A program made the position numbers and the translations under genes. The notes beneath the pieces were generated by a model. It was not told the origin of the DNA. It saw nothing but the letters and a program-made list of their open reading frames with translations, and ran no database searches. Shown one piece after another: positions 1 to 10,956 of a stretch of 64,000 nucleotides of DNA; the first letter of the stretch is position 1, and the number at the start of each line of letters is the position of its first letter. The DNA is from Rhodoferax sp. (GTDB taxonomy: Bacteria; Pseudomonadota; Gammaproteobacteria; Burkholderiales; Burkholderiaceae_C). The stretch is from the NCBI GenBank assembly GCA_008015235.1, contig SSFF01000003.1, positions 248,001-312,000 of the forward strand, read 5' to 3'.

Positions 1-2822
1 CGCATGGGCCGCTGCTGCTCGCGCAACAAATGGCGGGTCACCAGATCGGTGGGGCGACTTTCTGCCGGACCCAGGAGCCGCGCCATGGCCTCCAACAATT
101 CTTCCCGGGTCACAGGCTTGGTCAGGTAGCCAGCGAATCCACCGTCTTTGGCGCGCTGTGCATCCCCCTTCATGCCGGCACTGGACAGCATCAGCAATGG
201 GGCGCCAGGGCACAGGTTTTCCTCGCGCAGATGCTGCGCCAGGGTAAAGCCGTCCATCTCGGGCATTTGCGCGTCGAGCAACACGATGTCGCAGGCCTGT
301 CCCGTTTTTCTACCTTCGCGCAGCCAAGCCAAGGCACGGGCTCCAGCGTCTGCATCGAAAGTCTGCATGCCCGCCTGACGCAGGGTGCGCACCAAGACCA
401 TGCGGTTGACTTCGTTGTCGTCCACGACCAGCACACTGCGTCCGGCCAATTGCACCGCAGGCTGGACGACAAGATCCGCGTTCGGCACCACGTCCACAGG
501 AAGCAACACATGGAAAGTGCTGCCTTGGCCCAGCACGCTTTCGGCCCAGATGCGTCCCCCCATGGCCTGCGCCAGGCGGGCACAGATGGTCAGTCCCAGG
601 CCGGTCCCCCCGAACTTGCGGGTAATGGAACTGTCTTCCTGCGAGAAGGCTTCAAAGATCGCACCCAGCTTGTCGGAGGCGATGCCCATGCCGGTGTCCC
701 TGACACTGAACAGCAGCATGCGCGCGTCGTCCTGTCCCTCGGCAGCACGTGCCACACGCACCACAATCTCGCCCTTGGCCGTGAACTTGATGGCATTGCC
801 GACGATATTGACCAGAATCTGGCGCAGGCGGCCGGGGTCGCCCATCACCTGCAGAGGCACATCGGGCTCAATGTCGCAGACCAGTTCCAGGCCCTTTTCC
901 TGGGCCCGCAAGGCGGTGGTCTTGAGGGCTTCAGCCACCGTGCGTCCCAGTTGGTAGGGAATGTGCTCAATGAGCAGCTTGCCGGCTTCGATCTTGGAGA
1001 AATCCAGGATGTCATTGATGACCCGCAACAAAGCCTCGGACGAGGACTTCACAATGCCCACGTATTCCTGCTGCTCGGCATCGAGTTGCGTGTCCATCAA
1101 CAGCTCGGTCATGCCGATGACACCGTTCATCGGGGTGCGTATTTCGTGGCTCATGTTGGCCAAAAAATCGGACTTGGCCTGGCTGGCCGCTTCGGCCGCC
1201 AGCTTGGCCTTCTGCAACTCGGCACTGGCCAGCTTGGCCTGCGTGATATCGGCCAGATAGCCGGTGAACACGGTGCTGCCATCGGCCAGCCGTTGCGGTT
1301 GCGACTCACCATGGACCCACACGATATCGCCCGTCTGCGCATGCATATAGCGGCAGTCCATACTCCAAGCCGAAATATCACGGTGGGCCTTTTGGATCGT
1401 CTGGTCAACAGCATGCAAATCGTCGGGGTGGATATTCGCAAATATCAACGAGGAGTTGGCCATCAGCTCGGCGGGATCCAGCCCGATGATCTGCTGGATC
1501 GCTGCACTGATGAAAGGCAATGCGTGCGTGCCATCTGGGTTGAAGCGGAACTGGTACACCGCCACCGGCACACTGCGGGTGATTTCACGCAAACGCGCGT
1601 CGGCCTCCACCAACTCCGTCACGTCCTGCCAGATGCCGGTGAACACAGTGGCTCCGTCGTCCGCCAACTCCGGTTCGGGGTTGATTTCAGAACGTATCCA
1701 ACGCAGGCTGCCGTTCGGAAGCAGCACCCTGTAGTCCCCACGCCACAGGCTGCGTTCGCGCGCCGCCTGCAACACGCCCTGCACCACCCGCCCACGGTCT
1801 TCGGCAATGATCTGCCGGGTGGTCAGGCTGGAATCGGCCAGCAGGGCCTGCGGCTCGATACCCAGCACCTCCTGCAGGCGCTCACTGACGAAGTTGAACT
1901 TGTAGTACGCATCGCTGACTTGCCACTGAAACACGACACCGGGTACGGCATTGGCGATACGTCGCAAGCGGGATTCCGCGCCCTGCAATTTCGACTCCAT
2001 GCGCTTGCGTTCGGTAATGTCCGAGCGGATAGCAATGAACATGGCCGGCTTGCCGGTGTCATCACGCAGCGGCACGATGGTTGCGTTCACCCAGAAATGC
2101 TGTCCGTTCTTGGCTCGGTTGCAGACATCGCCATTCCACACCGTCCCCGCCAGAATGGTTTGCCACATGCCCACAAAGAACTCCGGCGGATGTACCTTGG
2201 AGTTCAGCAACCGATGATTCTTACCCAGCAGTTCCCTGCGGCTGTAGCCACTGATCTGGCACAACTTGTCATTGGCATAGGTAATGTTGCCATCCAAGTC
2301 AGCAATGCTGACGATGGCATGCTGGTCCATGGCGAACTTCTGGTGGGCCAAGTCGGACAAGGCTGCCTGCAGGTCGCGCTGACTCTCATCGCGCTGGGCA
2401 AAGAGCGTACTCAACAATTCCGTGAGGCTTTCCAGGTCATCGTCCTTGAACGCCTTCTGGTCCATGTCGACAAAATCCATGTGCATCATGGCAGTCTGCT
2501 TCAGGGACTCAATCGCCCTGTTGCGACTTGCAAGCTCTTCACGAATGCGCTGGTTGGTTTCTGACAGTTCGGCCGAACTCAGCTCCAGACTTCGGGTCTT
2601 GAGTTCCAGATCACGGTCACTCTGGCAATAGGCTTCATCGACCCGCTGCAAAAACTCTTCAAGACCGGCAAGCACATGCTCTGCTTCGGTGGACAGCGCA
2701 GTGCCATGGGCCTGGGCCAGGTTGCGCAACTCCTGAAATACCGGTGAAGCATTGGCGACATCCAGCCCCAGCAGGCGCTTGGCTTGTCGCGTCAGAAGCT
2801 TGTGCATCCCCAAGGCCCCCAT
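1..2822 (-). CDS. Hybrid sensor histidine kinase, three PAS domains plus receiver (3' end beyond the window)
   Basis: Reading the minus strand from the ATG at 2822 gives an open frame that runs off the left edge (about 940 codons visible). In order: an N-terminal alpha-helical segment (about 1-160), three PAS domains (about 165-285, 290-410, 411-535), a HisKA domain with [12 protein letters not shown] (phospho-acceptor His about 559), a HATPase domain with the G box [14 protein letters not shown] (about 740), and a receiver domain with VLVVDDN and [11 protein letters not shown] (phospho-acceptor Asp about 850). No transmembrane segment is seen, so it is probably cytoplasmic and senses through PAS ligands or its partner. 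It starts 10 bases after the stop of the FIST gene, so the two are probably co-transcribed. The C-terminus, perhaps a second receiver or an Hpt domain, is not visible. Confidence 0.93.
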   Translation of the reverse strand, partial: MGALGMHKLLTRQAKRLLGLDVANASPVFQELRNLAQAHGTALSTEAEHVLAGLEEFLQRVDEAYCQSDRDLELKTRSLELSSAELSETNQRIREELASRNRAIESLKQTAMMHMDFVDMDQKAFKDDDLESLTELLSTLFAQRDESQRDLQAALSDLAHQKFAMDQHAIVSIADLDGNITYANDKLCQISGYSRRELLGKNHRLLNSKVHPPEFFVGMWQTILAGTVWNGDVCNRAKNGQHFWVNATIVPLRDDTGKPAMFIAIRSDITERKRMESKLQGAESRLRRIANAVPGVVFQWQVSDAYYKFNFVSERLQEVLGIEPQALLADSSLTTRQIIAEDRGRVVQGVLQAARERSLWRGDYRVLLPNGSLRWIRSEINPEPELADDGATVFTGIWQDVTELVEADARLREITRSVPVAVYQFRFNPDGTHALPFISAAIQQIIGLDPAELMANSSLIFANIHPDDLHAVDQTIQKAHRDISAWSMDCRYMHAQTGDIVWVHGESQPQRLADGSTVFTGYLADITQAKLASAELQKAKLAAEAASQAKSDFLANMSHEIRTPMNGVIGMTELLMDTQLDAEQQEYVGIVKSSSEALLRVINDILDFSKIEAGKLLIEHIPYQLGRTVAEALKTTALRAQEKGLELVCDIEPDVPLQVMGDPGRLRQILVNIVGNAIKFTAKGEIVVRVARAAEGQDDARMLLFSVRDTGMGIASDKLGAIFEAFSQEDSSITRKFGGTGLGLTICARLAQAMGGRIWAESVLGQGSTFHVLLPVDVVPNADLVVQPAVQLAGRSVLVVDDNEVNRMVLVRTLRQAGMQTFDADAGARALAWLREGRKTGQACDIVLLDAQMPEMDGFTLAQHLREENLCPGAPLLMLSSAGMKGDAQRAKDGGFAGYLTKPVTREELLEAMARLLGPAESRPTDLVTRHLLREQQRPM

Positions 2823-2832
2823 GGCTTGGCGT

Positions 2833-3972
2833 TCAAGCCGTTTCAGCAATATGGGTCACAGTCATGGTCTGGTTGTGCAGTTTGCAATCGACGGATTTGG
2901 TAAACGGACTGATCTCGCCGTAGGAGTAGAAGCCGGCCAGTGTGGCACCACGCCCAAACACATCACCTACCGCCTCCACCTCTTCCTCGACGCGCCCCCC
3001 CATCACCAGCTTACGCCCGACACAGCTGACCAGCAGGGCCAGGCCCGTACCTTCGGTATGCTGCATTGCAGCCGCAGCCTGTGCTGCCGCTTCCGCACCG
3101 TCCACCAAGGCATCGGTATTGGAATGCATCAGCTTGAGATAGCCATTGGTGTCAATTTCACCGGCCAATGTAAGACTGCCTTGGGCTTCATCCACACCCA
3201 AAATGGTGCGAATCAAACCGACCTCGCTGTGGTCGCTGCCCAGCATGGCAAAGGGAAAGAGCAGCCCTGAAGCAGGCAAGCCCTTGGCATGCTCACCCAG
3301 GTAACGCTTGTAAACCGTCAGGGCCGGCTCACCATCGAGCTCATACAACACATTGTTCTCCGCACGGGTTACCTTGCGTGCAGGGCCGAATGGCGACCAG
3401 CCACCAAAGGAACCATGGGAAAACTCCAACCGCTCACCGTACAAACCCAGCGCCACAAGGCGTTCACTGCTGACACCGGCATCGTCCAGCACCCAGGTTC
3501 TCTGGAATGCCCCGCCATCGCCCGCCAAACCACCTGTCACCGTCACCCCAGCATCGAGCAGGCTGGTCAAGCCGGCAATCACGGCACTGCCGTTGATGGC
3601 CACCCCCTGCCCCAATACCAGGACGGCACGCAAACCTTCCTGGGGCAAAGCCTGGGCAAGGCGCACACCAGCTTCTCGGGAGTCTTCCATCCCACGCAGA
3701 ACCGTAGTGCTTTGCTGCACATCGACACTGTCGAAATGCACGGCGGTCACCACCAAACTGCCGTCGGCGACCCCCTTCATCGATATTTCACCCGCGGTGG
3801 AACATCCTGCACGGTGGGCTTGTGGAAAGAAATGCGCCATCGGTGCTGCCGCAGCCACGATGGCCTGTACCGACCCGAATGCCAATACCAGATTGGGCTG
3901 CAGGGCCGCCAGATCAGAGAAATCGGCCGAAGCCACATCTTCTTGCCGAACTACCTTTTGTGCCACCTGCAT
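2833..3972 (-). CDS. FIST-domain sensory protein (FIST_N + FIST_C)
   Basis: The protein has 379 residues with the organisation of the FIST family: an N-terminal FIST domain (about 25-225) and a FIST_C domain (about 225-360). There is no signal peptide or membrane span. FIST proteins are cytoplasmic small-ligand or haem sensors that are usually encoded beside signalling proteins. Here the gene directly precedes a PAS-rich hybrid kinase on the same strand with only a short gap, so it probably controls that kinase. The arrangement resembles nosP-nahK, where a FIST haem protein senses nitric oxide for a kinase. I cannot confirm haem ligation from the sequence. The family call is firm; the ligand is unknown. 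Confidence 0.88.
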   Translation of the reverse strand: MQVAQKVVRQEDVASADFSDLAALQPNLVLAFGSVQAIVAAAAPMAHFFPQAHRAGCSTAGEISMKGVADGSLVVTAVHFDSVDVQQSTTVLRGMEDSREAGVRLAQALPQEGLRAVLVLGQGVAINGSAVIAGLTSLLDAGVTVTGGLAGDGGAFQRTWVLDDAGVSSERLVALGLYGERLEFSHGSFGGWSPFGPARKVTRAENNVLYELDGEPALTVYKRYLGEHAKGLPASGLLFPFAMLGSDHSEVGLIRTILGVDEAQGSLTLAGEIDTNGYLKLMHSNTDALVDGAEAAAQAAAAMQHTEGTGLALLVSCVGRKLVMGGRVEEEVEAVGDVFGRGATLAGFYSYGEISPFTKSVDCKLHNQTMTVTHIAETA

Positions 3973-4166
3973 GACGATACTCCTTGCCGAATTGAAGCGT
4001 TTCCCTGTGCGACAGCCGCAGTATGGCCATCATACGCCGCAGCACCTGATTTTCAGACCTGAAAACGTGCCGTCGCAGCTTCGCCATGCGATATCGGCGC
4101 CCTCCAGTGGAATATTTCTCACACACCGTGCCCACCCCCTGATCCGCGTGCAGACAGTGCGGGCGC

Positions 4167-4967
4167 TCAGAACTCAGGCGGGCGCTTCTGCAGGAACGCC
4201 GTGATGCCTTCACGGTGTTCGGGAGTGTTCGCATAGGAATAGGCCGCCGGGCCGTCCAACGCTACGCCATTAGGAGCAGCCTGTGCTTGTCGCACCTGGG
4301 CCAGGGGGGAGTTCAACGCACGGAAAGTACGCTTGTGGGCACGCGCTGCCATGGGAGCCAGGCGAAGTTGTCGTTGCACCAAGGCGTTGGCATCGGCCTG
4401 CAACTGCTCATCGACCACGCAGTGGGTCAGAAACCCACACTGCAGCATACGGGGCGCATCAAACACCTCGGCACTGAGCAGCATGGCACGCGCGATGCTG
4501 TCGCCCACGGCACGCGACACCAAGGCCGCCTCCCGCGCCGCCATGGCAAAGCCCAGGCGTGCAATCGGCGCACCAAAGCGGGACGAGGCAGCGGCCAAGC
4601 GCACATCACAACAGCTGGCGATCTCGACCCCTGCACCCATGCAATTGCCCTCGATCTGAGCGATGATGGGCACATCGCAGTCCAGCATGGCCTGCAGACC
4701 GCCCCAGACCTCTTCTTCATGGAACTGGCGCAGTTGCTCCGCATCGAAACGGAAGCCCGGGTATTCCGCAATGTCGCCGCCAGCGCAGAAATGCCCGGCC
4801 GAACCGCTGACCAGCACACAGCGCAGCTCAGGCTGCACGTGCAGGCCTTCAAACGCAGCACGCAAGTCCCGCCACATGCTGCGCGACATGGCGTTGAACT
4901 TGCCCGGATGGTCAATGATGACCTGGGCCCAAGGGCCATGCTGCTGCACACGAATATCACCGCTCAT
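4167..4967 (-). CDS. Enoyl-CoA hydratase/isomerase family protein
   Basis: This is a crotonase-fold protein of 266 residues from the chosen ATG. It contains the oxyanion-hole region SGSAGHFCAGGDIAEY and the second signature IEGNCMGAGVEIASCCDVRLA with FGAPIARLGFA. Members bind acyl-CoA thioesters in the cytoplasm and act as hydratases, isomerases or hydrolases; the exact substrate cannot be read from the sequence. In-frame upstream starts exist at 5003 (ATG) and 5006 (TTG), but the homologous region begins right after the ATG at 4967 (MSGDIRV). A dispersed repeat starts at 5007, immediately upstream. The gene stands alone between the FIST gene and lgt. Confidence 0.85.
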   Translation of the reverse strand: MSGDIRVQQHGPWAQVIIDHPGKFNAMSRSMWRDLRAAFEGLHVQPELRCVLVSGSAGHFCAGGDIAEYPGFRFDAEQLRQFHEEEVWGGLQAMLDCDVPIIAQIEGNCMGAGVEIASCCDVRLAAASSRFGAPIARLGFAMAAREAALVSRAVGDSIARAMLLSAEVFDAPRMLQCGFLTHCVVDEQLQADANALVQRQLRLAPMAARAHKRTFRALNSPLAQVRQAQAAPNGVALDGPAAYSYANTPEHREGITAFLQKRPPEF

Positions 4968-5006
4968 GCCGCCACGCCCTTCTCGGATATCTTGAAACCC
5001 CATCAA

Positions 5007-5060
5007 CCGCTATATTTTCCATAGCTACCATAGCAATAGATATGCGGGGCAAAGCCCCAA
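5007..5060. repeat. Dispersed Comamonadaceae-type repeat, copy 1
   Basis: This copy of a repeat of about 60 bp reads GCTAT, a T-rich stretch, CATAGCTACC, GCAAT, then TGCGGGGCAAAGCC. It lies in the gap between the enoyl-CoA hydratase gene and the lgt stop. Four related copies lie at 20335, 47400, 58705 and 62241, with the order GCTA / TAGCT / GCAA / TGCGGG / ATTTGG kept in most. Confidence 0.65.
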
Positions 5061-5064
5061 ACAG

Positions 5065-5871
5065 CTAGTATTTTGGGCGACTCGAAGCCCACCACCACAA
5101 GGCGGCTCCACCCACGATCATGGGCACGCACAACCACTGCCCCATGCTCATGCCCAAGGCCAGCAAGCCCAGGTGGGCGTCGGGCTCACGGAAGAATTCG
5201 GCAATGAAACGAAACACCCCATAGCCAAACACAAACGCCGCAGCTACCTGCCCGGTCTTGCGCGGTTGGCGGGCATAGAGCCACAGCAACACAAAGAGCA
5301 ACAGCCCTTCCATCAGAAATTGGTACACCTGCGAAGGGTGGCGTGGCAGATCACCCGCACCGCGAAACACCATGCCCCAAGGCAGCGAAGGGTCGGCCAA
5401 ACGGCCCCACAATTCGCCGTTGATGAAATTGCCCACGCGCCCGCTGGCCAGCCCCGTGGGCACACAGGGCGCCACAAAGTCGGCCACCTCTAGAAAGCCT
5501 CGCCCTCGGCTATGGGCAAACCAGACCATGGCAGCAATCACCCCCAGCATTCCGCCATGAAAGCTCATGCCACCTTGCCAGACCGCAAAGACCTCCAGCG
5601 GATGGGCCATGTAATAGGTCGGCTTGTAGAACAGGCAGTAGCCGATGCGCCCGCCTAACACCACCCCGACCACCCCGAGAAACAAGATGTCTTCCACATC
5701 GCGATATACCCATGGCTTGGCCACAGGGGCCGCAAAACCGGGGTGCTGCAGGCGCAAACGCCCCAGCACCATGAACAAGGCAAACGCCACCAGATAGGTC
5801 AGTCCGTACCAATGCACGGCCACAGGGCCCAATTGCAGTGCAATCGGGTCGATTTGCGGATGAATCAGCAT
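5065..5871 (-). CDS. lgt: Prolipoprotein diacylglyceryl transferase
   Basis: Lgt transfers the diacylglyceryl group of phosphatidylglycerol to the lipobox cysteine of prolipoproteins at the inner membrane. The 268-residue product has several membrane spans. It carries the family signature around [10 protein letters not shown] (catalytic His near residue 105) and [18 protein letters not shown]. The open frame extends further upstream, but homology begins at the ATG at 5871 ([16 protein letters not shown]). The length is normal for the family. The neighbouring mltD product at 54134, which has a lipobox, is the kind of substrate it processes. It reads in the same direction as the small Trp-rich gene, 13 bases away. 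Confidence 0.95.
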   Translation of the reverse strand: MLIHPQIDPIALQLGPVAVHWYGLTYLVAFALFMVLGRLRLQHPGFAAPVAKPWVYRDVEDILFLGVVGVVLGGRIGYCLFYKPTYYMAHPLEVFAVWQGGMSFHGGMLGVIAAMVWFAHSRGRGFLEVADFVAPCVPTGLASGRVGNFINGELWGRLADPSLPWGMVFRGAGDLPRHPSQVYQFLMEGLLLFVLLWLYARQPRKTGQVAAAFVFGYGVFRFIAEFFREPDAHLGLLALGMSMGQWLCVPMIVGGAALWWWASSRPKY

Positions 5872-5884
5872 GAAAAGTGTTTTT

Positions 5885-6130
5885 TTAGCGGCGTGTCTTG
5901 CTGCGCGAGGTGCCCATGGCATCCTTGTTTTTGTTGATGCGTTGCTGACGCTTGGCATCTTCACGCTCCATCGCCTTCTTTTTGGTATAGCCGGTCGAAT
6001 CGGCCCAAGCCCACCAGGCCGACGCCAAGCCGTAGGGCAGCAACACCACCCACCAGTCCCAAGTAGCAACCGGACCAATTTCCAGGTACTTCATCAGAGT
6101 CAGCACCACGCCCAAAATCAACAAATACAT
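5885..6130 (-). CDS. Small Trp-rich membrane protein (TIGR04438 type)
   Basis: This is a protein of 81 residues: a hydrophobic N-terminus, the motif [19 protein letters not shown], a second hydrophobic stretch with WWAWAD, and a strongly basic tail ([18 protein letters not shown]). It matches the small Trp-rich protein family found in Burkholderiales. Two membrane spans are likely. The ATG at 6130 is preceded by GGAGTG and fits the family start better than the ATG four codons upstream. It sits directly upstream of lgt and is probably co-transcribed with it. Its function is unknown. Confidence 0.8.
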   Translation of the reverse strand: MYLLILGVVLTLMKYLEIGPVATWDWWVVLLPYGLASAWWAWADSTGYTKKKAMEREDAKRQQRINKNKDAMGTSRSKTRR

Positions 6131-6228
6131 AAGACACTCCAAAAAACCGGTACGAGAGTAAGAGCGAAGTCAACCGCCATGACTACAATCGCGTTCGCTT
6201 ACTGTAACCCAACCCTGAAAGGCAATTT

Positions 6229-6543
6229 ATGAAGAAGATCGTCTTGACCGCCGCCCTCGGCGCCCTCGCAGTTCTGGCCAGCACCTCGGCCATGGCCAAT
6301 GAAGATCTGGCCAAGAAAAAGAACTGCCTGGCCTGCCACTCGGTGGACAAAAAGGTCGTCGGCCCGTCGTACAAGGAAGTGGCTGCCAAGTACAAGGGCG
6401 ATGCCTCTGCCGTTGCCAAGTTGACCACCAAGGTCATCAAGGGTGGCTCCGGCTCCTTCGGCCCCGCCCCCATGCCGGCCAACCCCCAAGTCACCGAAGC
6501 AGAAGCCAAGACCCTGGTCACCTGGATTCTGGGCCTGAAGTAA
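6229..6543 (+). CDS. Small periplasmic class I cytochrome c (c-551/c8 type)
   Basis: The protein has 104 residues with a clear signal peptide ending in SAMA (about 1-23). A single haem c site follows, CLACH, about ten residues into the mature chain. The likely distal Met lies in FGPAPMPAN, as in the cytochrome c-551/c8 family. It shuttles electrons in the periplasm, for example between the bc1 complex and terminal oxidases or reductases. A strong bidirectional terminator follows at 6586. The gene is divergent from the small Trp-rich gene. Confidence 0.92.
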   Translation: MKKIVLTAALGALAVLASTSAMANEDLAKKKNCLACHSVDKKVVGPSYKEVAAKYKGDASAVAKLTTKVIKGGSGSFGPAPMPANPQVTEAEAKTLVTWILGLK

Positions 6544-6585
6544 TCTTCACGCTTCCTGCCTGCAGTGCAAAAAACCCTGCAGGCA

Positions 6586-6620
6586 TAAAAAAAGCCGCTG
6601 TTTTTCACAGCGGCTTTTTT
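6586..6620. terminator. Bidirectional intrinsic terminator between the cytochrome c gene and acsA
   Basis: The stem AAAAAGCCGCTG pairs with CAGCGGCTTTTTT around a short loop, with A and T runs on both sides. It can therefore end the cytochrome gene on the plus strand and acsA on the minus strand. Confidence 0.85.
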
Positions 6621-6643
6621 GTGGGCGCCTAGCGCCCAATGCC

Positions 6644-8638
6644 TCAATAAGTCTGGCCCAACTGATCCAGGATGGCAGGGTTTTCCAGGGTCGAAGTGTC
6701 CTGGGTGATGGACTCGCCTTTGGCCAGTGAGCGCAGCAGGCGGCGCATGATCTTGCCGGAACGGGTCTTGGGCAGGTTCTCACCAAAACGGATGTCCTTG
6801 GGCTTGGCGATGGGGCCGATTTCCTTGGCCACCCAGTCACGCAGCTCCTTGGCAATCGCCTTGCCTTCGTCGGTGCTGGGCAAGGGGCGCTTGAGCACCA
6901 CGAAGGCGCAGATGGCTTCGCCGGTCAGGTCATCGGGACGGCCCACCACGGCGGCTTCGGCCACGAGGTCGGTCTTGGCTACCAATGCCGATTCGATTTC
7001 CATCGTGCCCATGCGGTGGCCCGACACGTTCAGTACGTCGTCGATGCGGCCTGTAATACGGAAGTAGCCACGGTCGGCGCTGCGCACGGCACCGTCGCCG
7101 GCCAGGTAGTAGCCCTTGAGCTCCTCAGGGAAGTAGCTCTTCTTGAAACGTTCGGGGTCGTTCCAGATGGTGCGGATCATGGACGGCCAGGGGCGTTTGA
7201 CCACCAGGATACCGCCTGCGCCATTGGGCATTTCATTGCCGGCTTCGTCCACGATGGCGGAGAAGATGCCGGGCAGCGGCAAGGTGCAGCTTCCGGGAAC
7301 CAGCGGTGTAGCGCCTGGCAGCGGGGTCATCATGTGACCGCCGGTCTCGGTCTGCCAGAAGGTGTCAACGATGGGGCAACGCTCGCCGCCCACGTGCTTG
7401 TAGTACCACATCCAGGCTTCGGGGTTGATGGGTTCGCCCACCGAGCCGAGCACACGCAGCGAGTTAAGGTTCCAGTTCTTGGGGTGCACTTTCTCATCAG
7501 TTTCCGCAGCCTTGATGAGCGAGCGGATGGCGGTGGGTGCGGTATAGAACAGCGACACGCTGTGGCGCTCGATCATCTGCCAGAAACGACCGGCATTCGG
7601 GTAAGTGGGCACACCCTCGAAAATGACCTGGGTGGCACCCGCGGCCAGCGGGCCATAGGCCACGTAGCTGTGGCCGGTGATCCAGCCGATGTCGGCCGTG
7701 CACCAGAACACATCGGAGGGCTTGAGGTCAAAAGTCCAGTCCATGGTCAGCTTGGCCCACAGCAGGTAGCCGCCAGTGGAGTGCTGCACGCCTTTGGGCT
7801 TGCCGGTGGAGCCAGATGTGTAGAGGATGAACAGCGGGTGTTCTGCACCCACGGCCACGGGGGCACATTCGGTGCTTTGGCCTTCGAGTGCTTCGCCAAA
7901 GGTGAGGTCACGGCCAGCTACCATCTTGCAGGCGGTCTGGGTACGCTCGAACACGAACACGGTCTTGATGGCTTCGCATCCGCCCATGTCGATGGCTTCG
8001 TCCACGATGGACTTCAAGGGCAATTCCTTGCCGCCACGCATCTGGTAGTTGCTGGTGATGACGGCCACGGCGCCGCCGTCGATGATGCGTTCCTGCACCG
8101 CCTTGGCAGAGAAGCCACCGAACACCACGCTGTGGATGGCACCAATGCGGGCGCAAGCCTGCATGGCGATCACGCCTTCGAGCGTCATGGGCATGTACAC
8201 GAGCACGCGGTCACCCTTCTGGATGCCACGGGCCTTGAGCGCGTTGGCGAACTGGCTCACGCGCGCAAGCAGCTCCTTGTAGGTGGTCTTGGTGACGGTA
8301 CCGTCGTCGGCTTCGAAAATGACCGCCACCTTGTTTTCGGTGGGTGTTCCCATATGCTTGTCCAGGCAGTTGGCCGAGGCATTCAGCTCGCCGTCGTCGA
8401 ACCATTTGTAGAACGGAGCGTTGGATTCATCGAGCACCTTGGTGAAGGGCTTGTTCCACACCACATTGGTCTGGGCCAAACGCGACCAGAAACCGTCGAA
8501 ATCCTGCTCGGCTTCACGGCACAGGGCGTTGTAGCCGTCCATGCCAGAAATGCGGGCTGCCTTGACAAAGGCGTCGCTGGGATGGAACACCCGGTTTTCA
8601 ACCAGTACGGACTCGATGGCAGCGCTTTGTTCACTCAT
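6644..8638 (-). CDS. acsA: Acetyl-CoA synthetase
   Basis: This is an AMP-forming ligase that converts acetate, ATP and CoA to acetyl-CoA in the cytoplasm. At 664 residues it has the usual Acs length. It shows the adenylate-forming motif [11 protein letters not shown] (about 275-285), [18 protein letters not shown] residues (here [15 protein letters not shown]), the motif around FWQTETGG, and the C-terminal [11 protein letters not shown]. The Lys in that last motif is the conserved catalytic residue controlled by acetylation in this family. The start is preceded by GAGGAGA. The gene is monocistronic, ending at a shared terminator. Confidence 0.97.
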   Translation of the reverse strand: MSEQSAAIESVLVENRVFHPSDAFVKAARISGMDGYNALCREAEQDFDGFWSRLAQTNVVWNKPFTKVLDESNAPFYKWFDDGELNASANCLDKHMGTPTENKVAVIFEADDGTVTKTTYKELLARVSQFANALKARGIQKGDRVLVYMPMTLEGVIAMQACARIGAIHSVVFGGFSAKAVQERIIDGGAVAVITSNYQMRGGKELPLKSIVDEAIDMGGCEAIKTVFVFERTQTACKMVAGRDLTFGEALEGQSTECAPVAVGAEHPLFILYTSGSTGKPKGVQHSTGGYLLWAKLTMDWTFDLKPSDVFWCTADIGWITGHSYVAYGPLAAGATQVIFEGVPTYPNAGRFWQMIERHSVSLFYTAPTAIRSLIKAAETDEKVHPKNWNLNSLRVLGSVGEPINPEAWMWYYKHVGGERCPIVDTFWQTETGGHMMTPLPGATPLVPGSCTLPLPGIFSAIVDEAGNEMPNGAGGILVVKRPWPSMIRTIWNDPERFKKSYFPEELKGYYLAGDGAVRSADRGYFRITGRIDDVLNVSGHRMGTMEIESALVAKTDLVAEAAVVGRPDDLTGEAICAFVVLKRPLPSTDEGKAIAKELRDWVAKEIGPIAKPKDIRFGENLPKTRSGKIMRRLLRSLAKGESITQDTSTLENPAILDQLGQTY

Positions 8639-8779
8639 GGACAGGTCTCCTCAGGTATGTAAGAACTGGCGTGAATGTCGGCGCATCCACTTACATGCCA
8701 CTGACTGAAAACCTGCTTTGCGGCCGTTACCTCCCGACCCGCCCTCTACAATTGGATGGTCTTCGTTTTTGCTCCTGCC

Positions 8780-9385
8780 ATGTCCAAAACTCCTGCAAAC
8801 AAGCCCTCCGTCAGAATGCGTCCACTGCCCAGCATCATTTTTGCAAGCCGCTGGCTCCAGTTGCCGCTCTACCTGGGGTTGATTGCCGCGCAAGCGGTTT
8901 ACGTCTTTCACTTCTGGGTGGAGTTGGTGCATCTGCTGGAGGCTGCCTTCGGCAACCAGGATGCCTTGCAGGCATTGGTCACCAGCATCGGCTACAAGTC
9001 CGATACGACGATCTCTCACCTCAACGAAACCATCATCATGCTGGTGGTGCTGGCCCTGATCGATGTGGTGATGATCTCCAACCTGCTCATCATGGTCATT
9101 GTGGGCGGCTATGAAACCTTCGTCAGCCGGATGGATCTGGATGGGCACCCCGACCAGCCGGAATGGCTGAGCCATGTGAACGCCTCGGTACTGAAAGTCA
9201 AGTTGGCCATGTCCATCATCGGCATCAGCTCCATCCACCTGCTCAAGACCTTCATCAACGCCCCCAACTACACCGAGAAAGTGCTGATGTGGCAAACCAT
9301 CATCCACATTACCTTCCTGTTCTCGGCCATGGCCATTGCCTACACTGACAAGCTGATGTCAGCTTCGGCAAGTACAAAACACTGA
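8780..9385 (+). CDS. UPF0114 (YqhA) family membrane protein
   Basis: The product has about 201 residues and three or four hydrophobic segments. It contains the family motifs [32 protein letters not shown] and [13 protein letters not shown], matching the YqhA/UPF0114 family of inner-membrane proteins. Their function is not established. The ATG at 8780 is preferred over one at 8756 because homology starts late and a possible -10 (TACAAT, 8747-8752) lies just ahead. It ends 20 bases before fumA. Confidence 0.85.
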   Translation: MSKTPANKPSVRMRPLPSIIFASRWLQLPLYLGLIAAQAVYVFHFWVELVHLLEAAFGNQDALQALVTSIGYKSDTTISHLNETIIMLVVLALIDVVMISNLLIMVIVGGYETFVSRMDLDGHPDQPEWLSHVNASVLKVKLAMSIIGISSIHLLKTFINAPNYTEKVLMWQTIIHITFLFSAMAIAYTDKLMSASASTKH

Positions 9386-9405
9386 ATATTTTCCGGAGCT
9401 ATTCC

Positions 9406-10956
9406 ATGACCACCATCCGCCAAGAAGACCTGATCGAATCCGTTGCCGCTGCCCTGCAGTACATCAGCTACTACCACCCGGCCGACTACATCGAACACCT
9501 GGCCCGGGCTTACGCCCAGGAACAAAGCCCGGCGGCCAAGGACGCCATGGCACAGATCCTGACCAACAGCAAGATGAGCGCCATCGGCCACCGCCCCATC
9601 TGCCAGGACACAGGCATCGTCAACGTGTTCCTGAAAGTGGGCATGAATGTGCGCTGGGAAGGCTTTACCGGAAGCCTCGAAGACGCGGTGAATGAAGGTG
9701 TACGCCGCGGCTACAACTATGCCGACAACATGCTGCGCGCCAGCGTGGTCGACGACCCGCAGTTCGCCCGCAAGAACACCAAGGACAACACCCCCGCCGT
9801 CATCTTCACGGAAATCGTGGCCGGTGACAAAGTGGACGTGACCGTGGCCGCCAAGGGCGGTGGTTCCGAGAACAAGAGCAAGATGATCATGATGAACCCC
9901 AGCGACAACCTGGTCGACTGGGTACTCAAGACGGTGCCCACCATGGGCGCTGGCTGGTGCCCACCGGGCATGCTGGGCATCGGCATCGGCGGGACCATGG
10001 AGAAGGCTGCACTGCTGGCCAAGGAAAGCCTGATGGACGAGCTCAACATGTACGAGCTGCAAGCCAAGGCCGCCAAGGGCGAGAAGCTGACCCAAGTGGA
10101 AGAGCTGCGCCTGGAGCTGTACGAGAAGGTCAACGCTCTCGGTATCGGCGCCCAGGGCCTGGGTGGTCTAACCACCGTGCTGGACGTCAAGATCAAGATG
10201 TACCCCACCCACGCCGCCTCCAAGCCCGTGGCGATGATCCCCAACTGTGCCGCCACGCGCCACGCCCACTTCGTCATGGACGGCTCCGGCCCGGTGTACC
10301 TGGAAGCGCCCAGCCTGGACCTGTGGCCCAAGGTGGACTGGACGCCCAACACCGAGACCAGCAAGCGTGTCGACCTGAACACCCTGACCAAGGAAGAAGT
10401 CGCCAGTTGGAAGCCGGGGCAAACCCTGCTTCTCAACGGCAAGATGCTCACCGGCCGTGACGCTGCGCACAAGCGCATCCAGGACATGCTGGCCAAGGGC
10501 GAGAAGCTGCCCGTGGACTTCACCAACCGCGTGATCTACTACGTGGGCCCCGTGGACCCGGTGCGTGACGAAGTGGTTGGCCCGGCAGGCCCCACCACCG
10601 CCACCCGCATGGACAAGTTCACCGACATGATGCTGGCCCAAACCGGGTTGATTGCCATGGTGGGCAAGGCCGAACGCGGGCCAGTGGCCATCGAAGCCAT
10701 CAAGAACCACAAGTCGGCCTACCTCATGGCCGTGGGTGGAGCGGCGTACCTGGTGTCCAAGGCCATCAAGGGCGCCAAGGTGGTGGGCTTTGCCGACCTG
10801 GGGATGGAAGCCATCTACGAGTTCGACGTGGTTGACATGCCCGTGACCGTGGCGGTGGACGCCGGCGGCACGAGCGCCCACATCACCGGCCCGGCCGAAT
10901 GGCAAAAGCGTATCGCCACCGGTGAGTTCAAAGGTATCACGGTTCAGAGTGCCTGA
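9406..10956 (+). CDS. fumA: Class I (iron-sulfur) fumarate hydratase
   Basis: This enzyme of the citric acid cycle interconverts fumarate and malate and uses a [4Fe-4S] cluster. At 516 residues it has class I features: PICQDTGIVNVFLKVG, GAGWCPPGMLGIGIGG, and a C-terminal beta domain with YYVGPVDPVRDEVVGPAGPTTATRMDKF and GGTSAHITGP. Cys residues near 66, 185 and 284 are candidate cluster ligands. It may be co-transcribed with murI, whose start lies within its last codons. Confidence 0.95.
   Translation: MTTIRQEDLIESVAAALQYISYYHPADYIEHLARAYAQEQSPAAKDAMAQILTNSKMSAIGHRPICQDTGIVNVFLKVGMNVRWEGFTGSLEDAVNEGVRRGYNYADNMLRASVVDDPQFARKNTKDNTPAVIFTEIVAGDKVDVTVAAKGGGSENKSKMIMMNPSDNLVDWVLKTVPTMGAGWCPPGMLGIGIGGTMEKAALLAKESLMDELNMYELQAKAAKGEKLTQVEELRLELYEKVNALGIGAQGLGGLTTVLDVKIKMYPTHAASKPVAMIPNCAATRHAHFVMDGSGPVYLEAPSLDLWPKVDWTPNTETSKRVDLNTLTKEEVASWKPGQTLLLNGKMLTGRDAAHKRIQDMLAKGEKLPVDFTNRVIYYVGPVDPVRDEVVGPAGPTTATRMDKFTDMMLAQTGLIAMVGKAERGPVAIEAIKNHKSAYLMAVGGAAYLVSKAIKGAKVVGFADLGMEAIYEFDVVDMPVTVAVDAGGTSAHITGPAEWQKRIATGEFKGITVQSA

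Noticed and set aside
30-2564. Long plus-strand open frame opposite the first sensor kinase
   Set aside because: The minus strand encodes clear PAS, HisKA, HATPase and receiver motifs; the plus frame has His/Gln/Arg-rich, low-quality sequence typical of antisense in GC-rich DNA.
7016-8662. Long plus-strand open frame opposite acsA
   Set aside because: It is antisense to a complete acetyl-CoA synthetase with all motifs; no recognisable domain.
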